Shown here piece after piece: positions 1 to 7,399 of a stretch of DNA of 18,304 nucleotides. The translations under genes and the position numbers were made by a program. The number at the start of each line of letters is the position of its first letter. Positions within the stretch are counted from its first letter, which is position 1. Below the pieces are notes generated by a model. The model worked only from the letters and a program-made list of their open reading frames with translations. It had not been told where the DNA came from and ran no database searches. Source of the DNA: Alphaproteobacteria bacterium (GTDB lineage Bacteria; Pseudomonadota; Alphaproteobacteria; UBA9219); the NCBI GenBank assembly GCA_028865155.1, contig JAGWKW010000003.1, forward strand, positions 1 through 18,304, in the 5' to 3' direction.

Positions 1-74
1 GAAAGCATTTTAACGAAATTTTTGTGATAAAGTGCGCGCGGATTTAAGGAACGATTTTCCAAAAGGATAGAATT

Positions 75-326
75 ATGGAAACAAATGGCGCCATCGGCAC
101 TATTGTTAAGTCCTCGCTCGATTTAGTGGCGGCGCTGGGCATAGCCCACTATATGCATGCGTACCCCAAGTCTGCTGATCGCGTTTTACAGCGGCTTCAC
201 AATGTAAAACAGGAAATCGCCTGCGCTGAAATCGACGGACGCAATAAAGCCGCGTTGCGGGCGTGTATTCGCCGCGTGCCCAAGGAATATGGGCAGCGGG
301 CAACCGAAGCCCACAAAATTGGATAA
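75..326 (+). CDS. Small hypothetical protein (83 aa)
   Basis: I do not recognise this protein. It opens at an ATG seven bases downstream of a good Shine-Dalgarno sequence (AAGGA, 63–67), which is the main reason to accept it as a gene. The N-terminal third (about residues 5–27) is mildly hydrophobic. The rest is basic, with scattered Arg/Lys and two cysteines near residues 49 and 63, and has no motif I can name. It ends in TAA 53 bases before the large transglycosylase-like gene on the same strand, so the two may be co-transcribed, with a GC-rich hairpin between them. The opposite-strand frames here lack a comparable ribosome-binding site. The 74 bases upstream are A/T-rich and probably hold its promoter, but I see no convincing −35/−10 pair. 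The function is unknown. Confidence 0.6.
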   Translation: METNGAIGTIVKSSLDLVAALGIAHYMHAYPKSADRVLQRLHNVKQEIACAEIDGRNKAALRACIRRVPKEYGQRATEAHKIG

Positions 327-341
327 GTACCAAGATATGAG

Positions 342-359
342 CCGCGCCACATGGCGCGG
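342..359 (+). other. GC-rich hairpin between two genes
   Basis: A perfect 7-bp stem (CCGCGCC / GGCGCGG) closes on a 4-base ACAT loop in the 53-bp gap between the 83-residue gene and the transglycosylase-like gene. It is followed only by a weak four-T run (366–369), then the downstream Shine-Dalgarno sequence. It could be a leaky terminator, an mRNA-processing or stabilising hairpin, or an attenuator. The short T-run argues against a strong intrinsic terminator. Confidence 0.4.
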
Positions 360-379
360 GAAACATTTTAGGAAAGAAA

Positions 380-2755
380 ATGGCGAAACGGCCCGTAGAC
401 GAATACACAATACCGCGTAAGGATGAGGGCAGTCTGCGCATCACTCGACCGCGCCGGGCCGCTTCGCCATCCGAGCCGCTTGAGGAGTCGCCTTCCGGCC
501 AGGATCCGGTCAAATCCGCTTATGCGCCGCCGAGTACAGAAGGAAAGCCCGCCCCGGCACCGCGACCCCGCTCTAGGGGGAGGACGCGGTTGCGCCGCTC
601 TAAACAGAAATGGAGATGGAGCTGGCGCGCACGTTCCACGGCGCCCGCGCAAGCGACAAAAATAGATGCCGACAAAGCCGTGAAAGACGCGGCTCGTGAC
701 GAAAACAAAAGAAAAAAGAAGGCTGATGCAAACGCTAAGAAAAATGCCAAGGCCGCCATTCGTCGGGAGAGAAGAAATAAAAGAAAGGCCGCCGCTGCCG
801 TCAAGCGTGCCGATAATCAAGCGAAGAGAGCGCAGAAAAGAGCCGACAATGCCCGGAAGGCACGCGAAAACGCCATCGAAAGAAAGAAACGGAAAAAAGA
901 GAGAGACGCCGTCGTCAAAATCCTTAAGAAAAATTATAATGAAGCGCTCGATGCCGAGAAAACGGCCATAAAAGGAAGAAAGCAAAAACAGAAAGCGCTG
1001 CCCCTTTCCATTCGCGCAAGAATGGCAGCCAAGCGTCTGGCGTGGCTGGGCGCGGGCGTTTTGACTTCTGCCTCCCTGTCGCTTTTTGTGCTGCAAGCTG
1101 AGCTTCCTCAAGCATTGCCTGCCGCCATGAACGCCACGAATACAGTCAGCAGAGGCCTTAACAGTACTTTGTTCCGCCATGCGCAGGACGAAATTACGCG
1201 GCCTGAAATTCAGCCCGCCGTACAAGCCCTAAAGGCGCGCTTCGGTGCGGCGAGTTTTACCGACGCGCAGTATGACAGGATGGCGCGGCAACTAATGGTG
1301 CTGCGGGCCTACACCGAACAGCAGGATGCACTTGATGGCGTCAACGGCAACCAAGCCACCCTTGCCGTACGCAACATATGGCATGCGGTGCAAATCGGTG
1401 GCGCGGAAGCCGCACAGTTTGTTATCAATCATATTTCTGGCCATAAGGCGTCGCTTGCTTCCGCGGGTGCTTCGGAAAAAGCGCACATCATATTCGGCAA
1501 GCTGCAGCCTGAAGACATTGTCGCTTTGGCCATTCTGGCAGATGATGACCCCAAGGTGGGGCAGGCCATCGATGACTGGTCGATGCGTATCATTCAATCA
1601 AGGGGCGTTTATTCGAGGGGCGATTCCTTTCAGAACCGTGTTGAAGCCGAAGCCATCGCCGACCTGCGCGGGCATCAAGCTTCCTATCGGGAGGAGATCG
1701 ATGACCCTCTCGCCAATACAGAAGATCTCGCGCTGGAAGCCGCGGATTTGGCGCTGGCGCGAGCGTTGGCCGCCAATCATGCAACGCAGGATCAAGTGCG
1801 CGATGTCTTGAGTCATACCTATTTGTTCAACGCGCACGAGTCTTTGAGCCCTAATGTTGCGCGCGCCATTCGGCTTGCTGGCGGGTTTACGATTCCAGGC
1901 GTGAAAGAACCTTTCTCGGATGTTTTGATCCTTAACGTCACGCGCGGCGAATCTGGCTGGCGCGCCTCTATCGCCTATTTCAATAAAAAGACGGGGCAGC
2001 GCGGCGCAACCGGCTTCGGGCAGATGGAGCCGGGTACGTGGGTTGCCATGATTAAAAGGTACGGCCTTGCCATGGCCAAGTACCTGGACAGCAATGGTTT
2101 GGCCGATAAAGCACATGAAATGCGTGAGCTCGTACACAAAACGCATATCTCCGGCCAGCATGCTGAGATTCTTGCTGCGCGCACTGACATCACCTTCAAT
2201 GCATTATGTACCCAGGCCTATCTCCAGGAAGCTCGTAAAGTTATCCTTCATGCATTGCCCGACAATGAACTGGCGCACTATGTTGCTGGGTCGCCGGAAG
2301 GGTTGCGCTTAACTTTGCTGACCGGTGCGTCAAATATGGTCTCCCTTATTAGAAACGGCAGGAACGGCCACTTTGACCGTGTTATGACGCCAACGCAGAT
2401 GAAAGATAACAAAAGTATTCTGAAGGGCACCTTGGGACAAAGACTGGATGCACTGAAAGAACAGATGATCTCGGTCCCAGTCGGTGAAATGATGATCAAT
2501 ATGGGCCTGAAGGGAAAAATTTCGGATGTCGTGCCTGTGTCATCACGCCGTGATCGTGGGGATCACATGAAAAAGGCCGAATTACGTGGCACGACGACAC
2601 ACTCACACATTGACCGGGAAATCGGACGCGTGAAAAAAATCTTTACGCGTATACATCGTAAAAGCAACCCTTTACGAGAAGAGGCGCGACATCCGTTTCG
2701 CCACCATCCGCACGAAGCGGCGCGTCATTTAAAGTCGGAGCCGCATAACGGCTAA
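380..2755 (+). CDS. Membrane-anchored lytic-transglycosylase-like protein with basic N-terminal arm
   Basis: This is a 791-residue protein starting at an ATG with a clear AGGAAAG ribosome-binding site (370–376). Residues 1–95 are Pro/Arg-rich. Residues 97–210 are dominated by Lys, Arg and Ala and look like a long charged helix or coiled coil. One membrane segment follows at about 220–239, so the basic arm should be cytoplasmic and the rest periplasmic. In the periplasmic part, an ESGW motif (Glu524 the likely catalytic acid) precedes a GATGFGQMEPGTW block (542–554). This is the arrangement of the SLT lytic-transglycosylase fold, which cleaves the glycan strands of peptidoglycan. The last 75 or so residues are His- and Arg-rich. 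The stop overlaps that of the convergent peptidase gene by 4 bp. The fold assignment rests on two short motifs; activity and role (wall remodelling, secretion-apparatus assembly, or predation-type lysis) are inferred. Confidence 0.75.
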   Translation: MAKRPVDEYTIPRKDEGSLRITRPRRAASPSEPLEESPSGQDPVKSAYAPPSTEGKPAPAPRPRSRGRTRLRRSKQKWRWSWRARSTAPAQATKIDADKAVKDAARDENKRKKKADANAKKNAKAAIRRERRNKRKAAAAVKRADNQAKRAQKRADNARKARENAIERKKRKKERDAVVKILKKNYNEALDAEKTAIKGRKQKQKALPLSIRARMAAKRLAWLGAGVLTSASLSLFVLQAELPQALPAAMNATNTVSRGLNSTLFRHAQDEITRPEIQPAVQALKARFGAASFTDAQYDRMARQLMVLRAYTEQQDALDGVNGNQATLAVRNIWHAVQIGGAEAAQFVINHISGHKASLASAGASEKAHIIFGKLQPEDIVALAILADDDPKVGQAIDDWSMRIIQSRGVYSRGDSFQNRVEAEAIADLRGHQASYREEIDDPLANTEDLALEAADLALARALAANHATQDQVRDVLSHTYLFNAHESLSPNVARAIRLAGGFTIPGVKEPFSDVLILNVTRGESGWRASIAYFNKKTGQRGATGFGQMEPGTWVAMIKRYGLAMAKYLDSNGLADKAHEMRELVHKTHISGQHAEILAARTDITFNALCTQAYLQEARKVILHALPDNELAHYVAGSPEGLRLTLLTGASNMVSLIRNGRNGHFDRVMTPTQMKDNKSILKGTLGQRLDALKEQMISVPVGEMMINMGLKGKISDVVPVSSRRDRGDHMKKAELRGTTTHSHIDREIGRVKKIFTRIHRKSNPLREEARHPFRHHPHEAARHLKSEPHNG

Positions 2756-3288
2756 AATGGGCGAAAGCGCAGCCAGTAAAGCCCTGCGATAAGGCCTACA
2801 AAAAGGAACGGCGCAAAGGCGACGCGCTGCGCCGGGCGGCGGGCGATGAATTTCCCCGTCAGCGATAAAACGCCAAGGCACGCGCCCGCGCCCCAGGCGA
2901 AAACGGCCGGGACGACGCCGAAGCACGACACGGCCAGCGCCGTCCATTTCCCGTCGCCCATGCCCAGCGCGTCGCGCGCGAAAATCAGGAACCAGATAAA
3001 ATTGACCGCCCAGACGACAAGCCCGGCCTCAATGCCGATGCGCAAATGATGCGCGGCCATATCCCACGACCCGTAAAAGCCAAGTGCACCGGTCAGGATA
3101 ACGAAGCCAAGGAAAATCCAGTTGTCGGGCACGATATGGCGGCGCGCATCAATCGCCGCCGTGACAGCAAGGACGAAAAGGACGAAGGCAGTAACCGGCC
3201 ACAGCGCGTGCGGCATGGCGGGCGCGGCGTGGGCCAGAGCCGTTTTTGCGGATAGGAGAAACGCATCCGCCGTATGTGCCGCCGTCAC
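2752..3288 (-). CDS. Prepilin peptidase (A24 family)
   Basis: This is an integral-membrane aspartyl protease of the TadV/CpaA/PilD type, which removes the leader of type IV-like prepilins at the inner membrane. Both active-site signatures are visible: Asp in AIDARRHIVPDNW after the first membrane helix, and Asp in GMGDGKW. The C-terminal AFAPFLFVGLIAG resembles the conserved end of PilD-type enzymes. It is about the size of single-domain A24 peptidases and lacks the N-terminal methyltransferase domain of full PilD. The start is uncertain. I chose GTG at 3288 (178 aa) because it overlaps the TGA of the upstream pilin-like gene as GTGA, as neighbouring genes do. TTG at 3297 and ATG at 3216 (154 aa, beginning MPHALWPV) are alternatives, and none has a strong Shine-Dalgarno sequence. 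Confidence 0.82.
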   Translation of the reverse strand: MTAAHTADAFLLSAKTALAHAAPAMPHALWPVTAFVLFVLAVTAAIDARRHIVPDNWIFLGFVILTGALGFYGSWDMAAHHLRIGIEAGLVVWAVNFIWFLIFARDALGMGDGKWTALAVSCFGVVPAVFAWGAGACLGVLSLTGKFIARRPAQRVAFAPFLFVGLIAGLYWLRFRPF

Positions 3289-3908
3289 GGCAGGCAATGG
3301 CTGTCTGCCGTTCCGGTCGGCATCGTGATCCAGACCACGAATTTTTGCGACGTGCTTGCGGGGTTATAGATAACTTCATTCGACGCGCTATAGCTTGTCG
3401 AACTGTTGAACTTCGACGCCGCGCGTGTCAGGCCGCTGGTGACGGAGAGGTTGCTTTTGGGGCTGCTGCCTGTCGGCGTCGTCCAAATGCAACGGCCGCC
3501 GCCTGCTGCCGAAGCATCGATATAGGTCCAGGCGTTGAAGCCTTGTGTCGGCTGCGGCAGCATGACCGCACCCCACAGTGAAGCGCCTCCTGTCGGGCCG
3601 CAGGTCAGGGCGCTGACTGTCGTGCCGGTGCTGGTGTTCGAAGACGGGTACGGATCGGATGTTACCGTGACCGATCCCGTTGCGATGGCCATTTGGTAAT
3701 TCAGGTTGCACTGGTTGATCGTGCTGCGGACCAGGTTGGCTTGCGAAGTGATGTCGGTGGCGATGCGATCCGCGCCGCTTGCGACCTGGAAATTGCCGCC
3801 GCCGCTCGACGACATGACGACGGCGATCAGCGCAAGCAGCGCAAGGATGAACAGAATGGGGCCGATGGCGATGCCGGCGGAAGGCGGAAATTTTTTTGTG
3901 TCGGACAT
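3285..3908 (-). CDS. Pilin-like exported protein
   Basis: This 207-residue protein has a short polar, Lys-containing N-terminus (MSDTKKFPPSAG), then one strongly hydrophobic helix (about 13–33) and a Ser/Thr/Gly-rich extracytoplasmic domain with four cysteines (67, 103, 140, 205) that could form two disulfides. That is the layout of a type IV-like (pseudo)pilin. The very next gene is a prepilin peptidase, overlapping it by four bases, which makes this protein its likely substrate. The usual Glu at position +5 after the cleavage glycine is absent (AG then IAIGPILF), so it is not a canonical major pilin. I chose ATG 3908. An in-frame TTG eleven codons upstream would add only a charged stretch. 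I do not recognise a named family. A signal-anchored protein unrelated to pili is the alternative. Confidence 0.7.
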   Translation of the reverse strand: MSDTKKFPPSAGIAIGPILFILALLALIAVVMSSSGGGNFQVASGADRIATDITSQANLVRSTINQCNLNYQMAIATGSVTVTSDPYPSSNTSTGTTVSALTCGPTGGASLWGAVMLPQPTQGFNAWTYIDASAAGGGRCIWTTPTGSSPKSNLSVTSGLTRAASKFNSSTSYSASNEVIYNPASTSQKFVVWITMPTGTADSHCLP

Positions 3909-3944
3909 GGCGGGTTCCCGGGTGTGCTGTGCAAGAAGCAAGAT

Positions 3945-4523
3945 TCAGGCGGAAAGCGTTTCGTGGATTTTATCGAACAAAAGCGGAAATTCCAGATAGC
4001 CGGATTCCGCGTTCAGATGGCCACCCTTTTCGACGACTGTCAATGCCGCTCCGGCCTTCTCGGCGACATCGCGCACACAATCGAGCGGCACATAAGGATC
4101 GTCGCTTCCGGCGAAGCAGAAAAGCCGCTTTGCACCTTGCTTGACGCGCGCCCAGTCGAACGCGGGGCGTGCGAAGGACGCGTTAAGCTCGTCATAAGGC
4201 GTCAGGCCGAGATCGCGCGCGAAAGGGCATATGAAAAAAACGGCTTTATAGGGCGCGGTTGTGCGTTCGGCCATGCGCAGAACCAGAACGGCCCCCGTGC
4301 TGTGGCCAATCAGAACCGTATGCGCGGGATCGGCATTTGGAAGGGCTGCCCGGGCTGTTTTCAGCCAGGATTCGAGCGACTGGTTGTCGGGCGTCGGGAA
4401 AACGGGTGCGGCGACACGATGTCCTTCGGCCTCGAGTTTTTTCTTGAGCCGCGGAAACCAGTTGCTTTCCGGGCTGCCGAGGCTTCCGTGGGCGATAAGA
4501 AAATTAGTGCCCGCCGCCGCCAT
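3945..4523 (-). CDS. RBBP9/YdeN-type alpha/beta hydrolase
   Basis: This is a 192-residue serine hydrolase of the small RBBP9/YdeN family. From ATG 4523, the first strand ends in the typical [17 protein letters not shown] block. The nucleophile lies in GHSTG (Ser75), the acid in GSDDPYVP (Asp141 or Asp142), and the base in GGHLN (His169), completing the triad. It has no signal peptide, so it is probably cytosolic. The natural substrate of this family is poorly defined. The start chosen overlaps the end of the upstream zinc-finger gene by 20 bp, which suggests translational coupling. A longer reading from 4574 would add 17 residues without family resemblance and extend further into the neighbour. 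A 36-bp gap separates its stop from the pilin-like gene downstream. Confidence 0.85.
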   Translation of the reverse strand: MAAAGTNFLIAHGSLGSPESNWFPRLKKKLEAEGHRVAAPVFPTPDNQSLESWLKTARAALPNADPAHTVLIGHSTGAVLVLRMAERTTAPYKAVFFICPFARDLGLTPYDELNASFARPAFDWARVKQGAKRLFCFAGSDDPYVPLDCVRDVAEKAGAALTVVEKGGHLNAESGYLEFPLLFDKIHETLSA

Positions 4524-4698
4524 GCGTGCCTTCTTGCAGGACAAAGCGTTTGCTGCAATAGGGACAGTCGACATAGCCGCGCGGCCCCATGGTCAGGAAA
4601 ACGCGCGGATGCTCGGATGCTGCATCGCCGTCGCAGGAGACTTTGGGCGTATCGACGGTAACGGTTTCAAGGGGGGTTGGCTGGGGCGATGCGGACAT
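4504..4698 (-). CDS. CHCC zinc-finger protein (NDUFS6-like)
   Basis: This 64-residue protein belongs to the zf-CHCC family found in alphaproteobacteria and, as NDUFS6, in mitochondrial complex I. The zinc ligands are visible as Cys22 (VSCDGD), His30 (SEHPRVFL), Cys45 and Cys48 ([11 protein letters not shown]). The segment [19 protein letters not shown] is diagnostic. The first 18 residues are Pro/Thr-rich, and the Gly/His-rich tail EGTHGGGGH is usual for the bacterial members. In mitochondria the homologue supports complex I assembly or stability; a similar role here is inference. It is the first gene of a leftward group with the hydrolase, pilin-like and peptidase genes. A strong dyad lies just upstream in the gap shared with the divergent ABC gene. 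Confidence 0.9.
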   Translation of the reverse strand: MSASPQPTPLETVTVDTPKVSCDGDAASEHPRVFLTMGPRGYVDCPYCSKRFVLQEGTHGGGGH

Positions 4699-4718
4699 GA
4701 AAATCTGGGGGTTTGGTT

Positions 4719-4738
4719 ATTGCTCGAATTCGTGCAAT
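4719..4738. promoter_or_regulatory. Operator-like 20-bp dyad in divergent intergenic region
   Basis: ATTGCTCGAATTCGTGCAAT is a 20-bp near-perfect palindrome: nine of ten base pairs are symmetric, with only the T/T pair flanking the CGAATTCG core mismatched. It sits in the 90-bp gap between the leftward zinc-finger gene (start 4698) and the rightward ABC ATPase gene (start 4789), where a shared operator would be expected. No regulator gene is adjacent, so the binding protein is unknown. Confidence 0.4.
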
Positions 4739-4788
4739 TATCGCCACAGTTTTCCTGATACGCAAGTATTTCCAAGACGCAAGCGACT

Positions 4789-5736
4789 ATGACAAACGAT
4801 CTTCCTTCTTATGCCGTCGAAATTTCCGGCCTTATCAAGACCTATCGCGGCGGCAAGCAGGCGCTGAAAGCCGTCGATCTGCAAATCCCGCGTGGCTGCA
4901 TTTTCGGGTTGCTCGGCCCCAACGGGGCGGGCAAATCGACCCTGATTAACATCCTTGCCGGGCTCGTCGTCAAAACCGGCGGCATGGCCAAAATCTGGGG
5001 GCATGATGTCGTCGAAAGTTCGCGCATGGCGCGTGCTGCTATCGGCGTCGTGCCGCAGGAACTCAATCTCGACGCCTTCTTCACGCCGCGCGAATTGCTG
5101 GAGTTGCAAGCCGGGCTTTACGGCGTGCCGCAGCGCGAACGCCGTACCGACGAATTGCTGGCTGCGGTCGGCCTGACTGACAAGGCCGATGCCTATGCGC
5201 GTACACTATCAGGTGGGATGCGGCGGCGGCTGATGGTTGCCAAGGCGATGGTGCACAAGCCGCCCGTTCTTGTGCTCGACGAGCCGACGGCGGGCGTCGA
5301 TGTCGAACTGCGTAAATCGCTATGGGATTATGTGCGGAAATTGAACAAGGACGGCGTGACGGTTTTGTTGACCACACACTATCTCGAAGAAGCGCAGGAG
5401 CTTTGCGACCGCATCGCGATCATCAATCATGGCGAAATCGTCGCCAACGACACGACCGAAAATTTGCTGCGCCGTATCGACAACAAGAAAATGACGATCA
5501 CGCTCGACAACGACCTTGCCGTGCTGCCCGACAATCTGCGCCAGCAGGGATGGGAACAATGTGCACCGCACCGCCTGTGCGTCGCGTACCGGCCCAGCCA
5601 GGTCGCGGCCGGGTCGCTTTTGCGCGCAGTGCAGATGAACGGTCTCACGATCCTCGATCTTGTGACCGAGGAAACGGATTTGGAAGATATTTTCCTGCAG
5701 CTGACGCGGCGCAGCGATTTTCCGAAGGCCTCATGA
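4789..5736 (+). CDS. ABC transporter ATP-binding protein (YadG-like)
   Basis: This 315-residue nucleotide-binding subunit of an ABC-2/drug-type exporter energises transport at the cytoplasmic face of the inner membrane. All the ATPase motifs are present: Walker A GPNGAGKST (43–51), Q-loop Gln90, signature LSGGM (140–144), Walker B LVLDEP (161–166), the D-loop Asp171 and the H-loop His197 (LTTHYLEEA). The 'GVVPQELNLD' and 'TAGVD' contexts match the YadG/CcmA-like group. About 85 residues follow the ATPase core, as is common there. The cognate ABC-2 permease that normally follows immediately is not in the window. Instead the stop overlaps the start of a small membrane-anchored protein as ATGA. 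The transported substrate is unknown. The Shine-Dalgarno sequence is weak. Confidence 0.92.
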   Translation: MTNDLPSYAVEISGLIKTYRGGKQALKAVDLQIPRGCIFGLLGPNGAGKSTLINILAGLVVKTGGMAKIWGHDVVESSRMARAAIGVVPQELNLDAFFTPRELLELQAGLYGVPQRERRTDELLAAVGLTDKADAYARTLSGGMRRRLMVAKAMVHKPPVLVLDEPTAGVDVELRKSLWDYVRKLNKDGVTVLLTTHYLEEAQELCDRIAIINHGEIVANDTTENLLRRIDNKKMTITLDNDLAVLPDNLRQQGWEQCAPHRLCVAYRPSQVAAGSLLRAVQMNGLTILDLVTEETDLEDIFLQLTRRSDFPKAS

Positions 5737-6119
5737 AGAAAGCGCGCTATAGCCCGATCTTTTTATTGTTGGCGTGCTTTGCTTTCGTCTTTTTTGGAAA
5801 ATTTCTCAAACAGAAACTGTTTTCGTCGGATCATTCAACGCCGTCGGCGGTTGATATATCGAATTTTACGCCTGCTCCGGGAGAAACGGTAACGGTCAGA
5901 ATTGCCGCTTACGATGCCTCGACCATCCAATTGACGTCCGAAGGCGAGGGGTGCGGAGACATCGTCTCACGCAGCGTCGACGGTTCCATGCTTGAAGAAA
6001 CGGAAGCTGTCGGATTGTCCGGCGAATGTCATCTGAAAGCGCATATAACCACCGATGGCCAGGCAAAAATCTATACAGGAACGATAGCCGTTTACGAAAA
6101 CGGCGTGCAGTTCCCTTAG
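5733..6119 (+). CDS. Membrane-anchored hypothetical protein coupled to ABC ATPase
   Basis: This 128-residue protein's ATG overlaps the ABC ATPase stop (ATGA), so the two are almost certainly translated together. A basic start (MKKAR) leads into a hydrophobic helix (about 8–23), then a Lys-rich turn and a Ser/Thr-rich linker. A soluble domain from about residue 43 appears mostly beta and reads like a small Ig-type fold (PAPGETVTVRIAAYDAST). Cys74 and Cys99 could pair in the periplasm. An LLAC sequence at 12–15 is lipobox-like, but hydrophobic residues continue past the cysteine, so I favour a signal anchor over a lipoprotein. I do not recognise a family. Context suggests an accessory or periplasmic partner of the exporter, which is inference. 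The stop overlaps that of the convergent polyprenyl synthase gene (TTAG). Confidence 0.75.
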   Translation: MKKARYSPIFLLLACFAFVFFGKFLKQKLFSSDHSTPSAVDISNFTPAPGETVTVRIAAYDASTIQLTSEGEGCGDIVSRSVDGSMLEETEAVGLSGECHLKAHITTDGQAKIYTGTIAVYENGVQFP

Positions 6120-7138
6120 AATTCGCGCTCGACCGTAAAATCGACGATGTCGAGCAAAGCCTGCTTGACCGGATGGGCGGGAAACAGGCCAAGCGCGTCG
6201 CGTGCAATGGCGCCGTAATGCTGTGCGCGCGCAATCGCATCTTCGAGCGCGTTGTGGCGGCGGATCAGGTCTTGCGCATGGGCGAGGTCGGAAGGCTCCT
6301 GTTCATGGTCGTCGAGCGTGCGTTTCCAGAATCCGCGTTCGGCCTCCGTGCCGCGATGGATGGCGAGGATGACCGGCAGCGTTACCTTGCCTTCGCGGAA
6401 ATCGTCGCCGACGGTTTTGCCTAGGCGTTCCTGCGCGGCTGAATAGTCGAGAACATCGTCGACAATCTGGAACGCGATGCCGAGATTGAGGCCGAAGGTG
6501 CGTAACGCTTCTTCTTCCGACGACGGGCGGCCCGCGACCACCGCGCCGATGCGGCAGGCGGCGGCGAATAATTCGGCCGTCTTGGCGCGCACGACTTCGA
6601 GATAGGCTTGCTCGCTCGTCGTGCTGTCGTTGGTTGTCGCGAGCTGCAACACTTCGCCTTCGGCGATGACCGCTGAAGCGTGCGACAGAATGCGTAGCAC
6701 GTCGATGGAACCGTCTTCGACCATAAGCTCGAACGCGCGGCTGAACAGAAAATCGCCGACCAGAACGCTGGCTTCATTGCCGAACAGCGCGTTGGCTGAC
6801 GGACCGCCGCGCCGCATGTCGCTGTCGTCAACGACATCGTCATGCAAAAGCGTGGCCGTGTGGATGAACTCGACGCACGACGCGAGCTTGAGATGGCGCT
6901 GGCCCTGATAACCACAAAGCTGTGCGGCGGCGAGCGTCAAAATGGGGCGCAGCCGTTTGCCGCCTGCCGCGATGATGTGGCCCGCAAGACGCGGAATGAT
7001 CGCGACGCGGCTTTCCATGCGCTGGACGATAAGCTGGTTGACGGCGACGACATCGTCGGCAACGAGCGCGGATAAAGCGTCAAGCGCAGCAGTCTTCTTG
7101 TGCCACGGTTGCTGGTCGAAAGAAACGACATTGGTCAT
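6116..7138 (-). CDS. ispB: Long-chain polyprenyl diphosphate synthase (IspB-like)
   Basis: This enzyme adds isopentenyl diphosphate units to an allylic primer to build the C40–C50 chain used for ubiquinone side chains. From ATG 7138 (340 aa) the landmarks run in order: GGKRLRP (59–65), first Asp-rich motif DDVVD (100–104), the basic RRGG just after it, a KT motif near 186, and the second Asp-rich motif DDVLD (227–231). The fifth residue before the first Asp motif is small (Ala95), as in enzymes making long products. The exact chain length cannot be read from sequence. An ATG three codons upstream (7147) is possible, but GGA-like sequence precedes the chosen one. It lies 58 bp or more beyond the DUF1192 gene on the same strand. 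The symbol is by family, not by proven product. Confidence 0.9.
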   Translation of the reverse strand: MTNVVSFDQQPWHKKTAALDALSALVADDVVAVNQLIVQRMESRVAIIPRLAGHIIAAGGKRLRPILTLAAAQLCGYQGQRHLKLASCVEFIHTATLLHDDVVDDSDMRRGGPSANALFGNEASVLVGDFLFSRAFELMVEDGSIDVLRILSHASAVIAEGEVLQLATTNDSTTSEQAYLEVVRAKTAELFAAACRIGAVVAGRPSSEEEALRTFGLNLGIAFQIVDDVLDYSAAQERLGKTVGDDFREGKVTLPVILAIHRGTEAERGFWKRTLDDHEQEPSDLAHAQDLIRRHNALEDAIARAQHYGAIARDALGLFPAHPVKQALLDIVDFTVEREF

Positions 7139-7204
7139 GGGGTCCATCCGGTAAACGGGCCGGTAAATATGAACGGGTTTAGCACGAAAATACGGCGGCG
7201 CAAA

Positions 7205-7399
7205 TCAGCCGTCTTTTTTGCCGAACAAAGCCTCGATGCCCTGCTTGTGCGCGTTTTTCTGGGCAATCGCCGCTTCGGCGCGGGCAATTTCGGCTTCGAG
7301 CATCGCGATGTATTCGTTCAGCTCTTCGACCGACATGGGCTGAAGGTCACGCGGCTTGGCGGCGGGTTTGGACGGTTCGAGTTCATCCGGATTAATCAT
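7205..7399 (-). CDS. DUF1192 family small protein
   Basis: This 64-residue protein matches the alphaproteobacterial DUF1192 family: a short acidic/Pro N-terminus (INPDELEPSKP), then LQPMSVEELNEYIAMLEAEI, a charged amphipathic helix that continues to about residue 55, and a Lys/Gly end. It should form a coiled coil. The molecular function of the family is not known. The start ATG overlaps the end of hemY by 8 bp and has an AGGGA Shine-Dalgarno sequence six bases upstream, so it belongs to the hem transcript. The family is often found near heme or tRNA-related housekeeping genes in this class, from memory. Confidence 0.85.
   Translation of the reverse strand: MINPDELEPSKPAAKPRDLQPMSVEELNEYIAMLEAEIARAEAAIAQKNAHKQGIEALFGKKDG

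Noticed and set aside
368-1225. 285-codon minus-strand frame
   Set aside because: It is antisense to the Lys/Arg-rich arm of the transglycosylase-like protein; its Phe/Leu/Ser runs come from reversed Lys codons.
3693-4661. 322-codon plus-strand open frame
   Set aside because: It lies across three minus-strand genes with clear features (pilin-like, hydrolase, zinc finger) and has no motif of its own.
7370-7390. GGTTCGAGTTC, resembling a tRNA T-arm
   Set aside because: It lies inside the DUF1192 gene and no acceptor stem or anticodon arm surrounds it.
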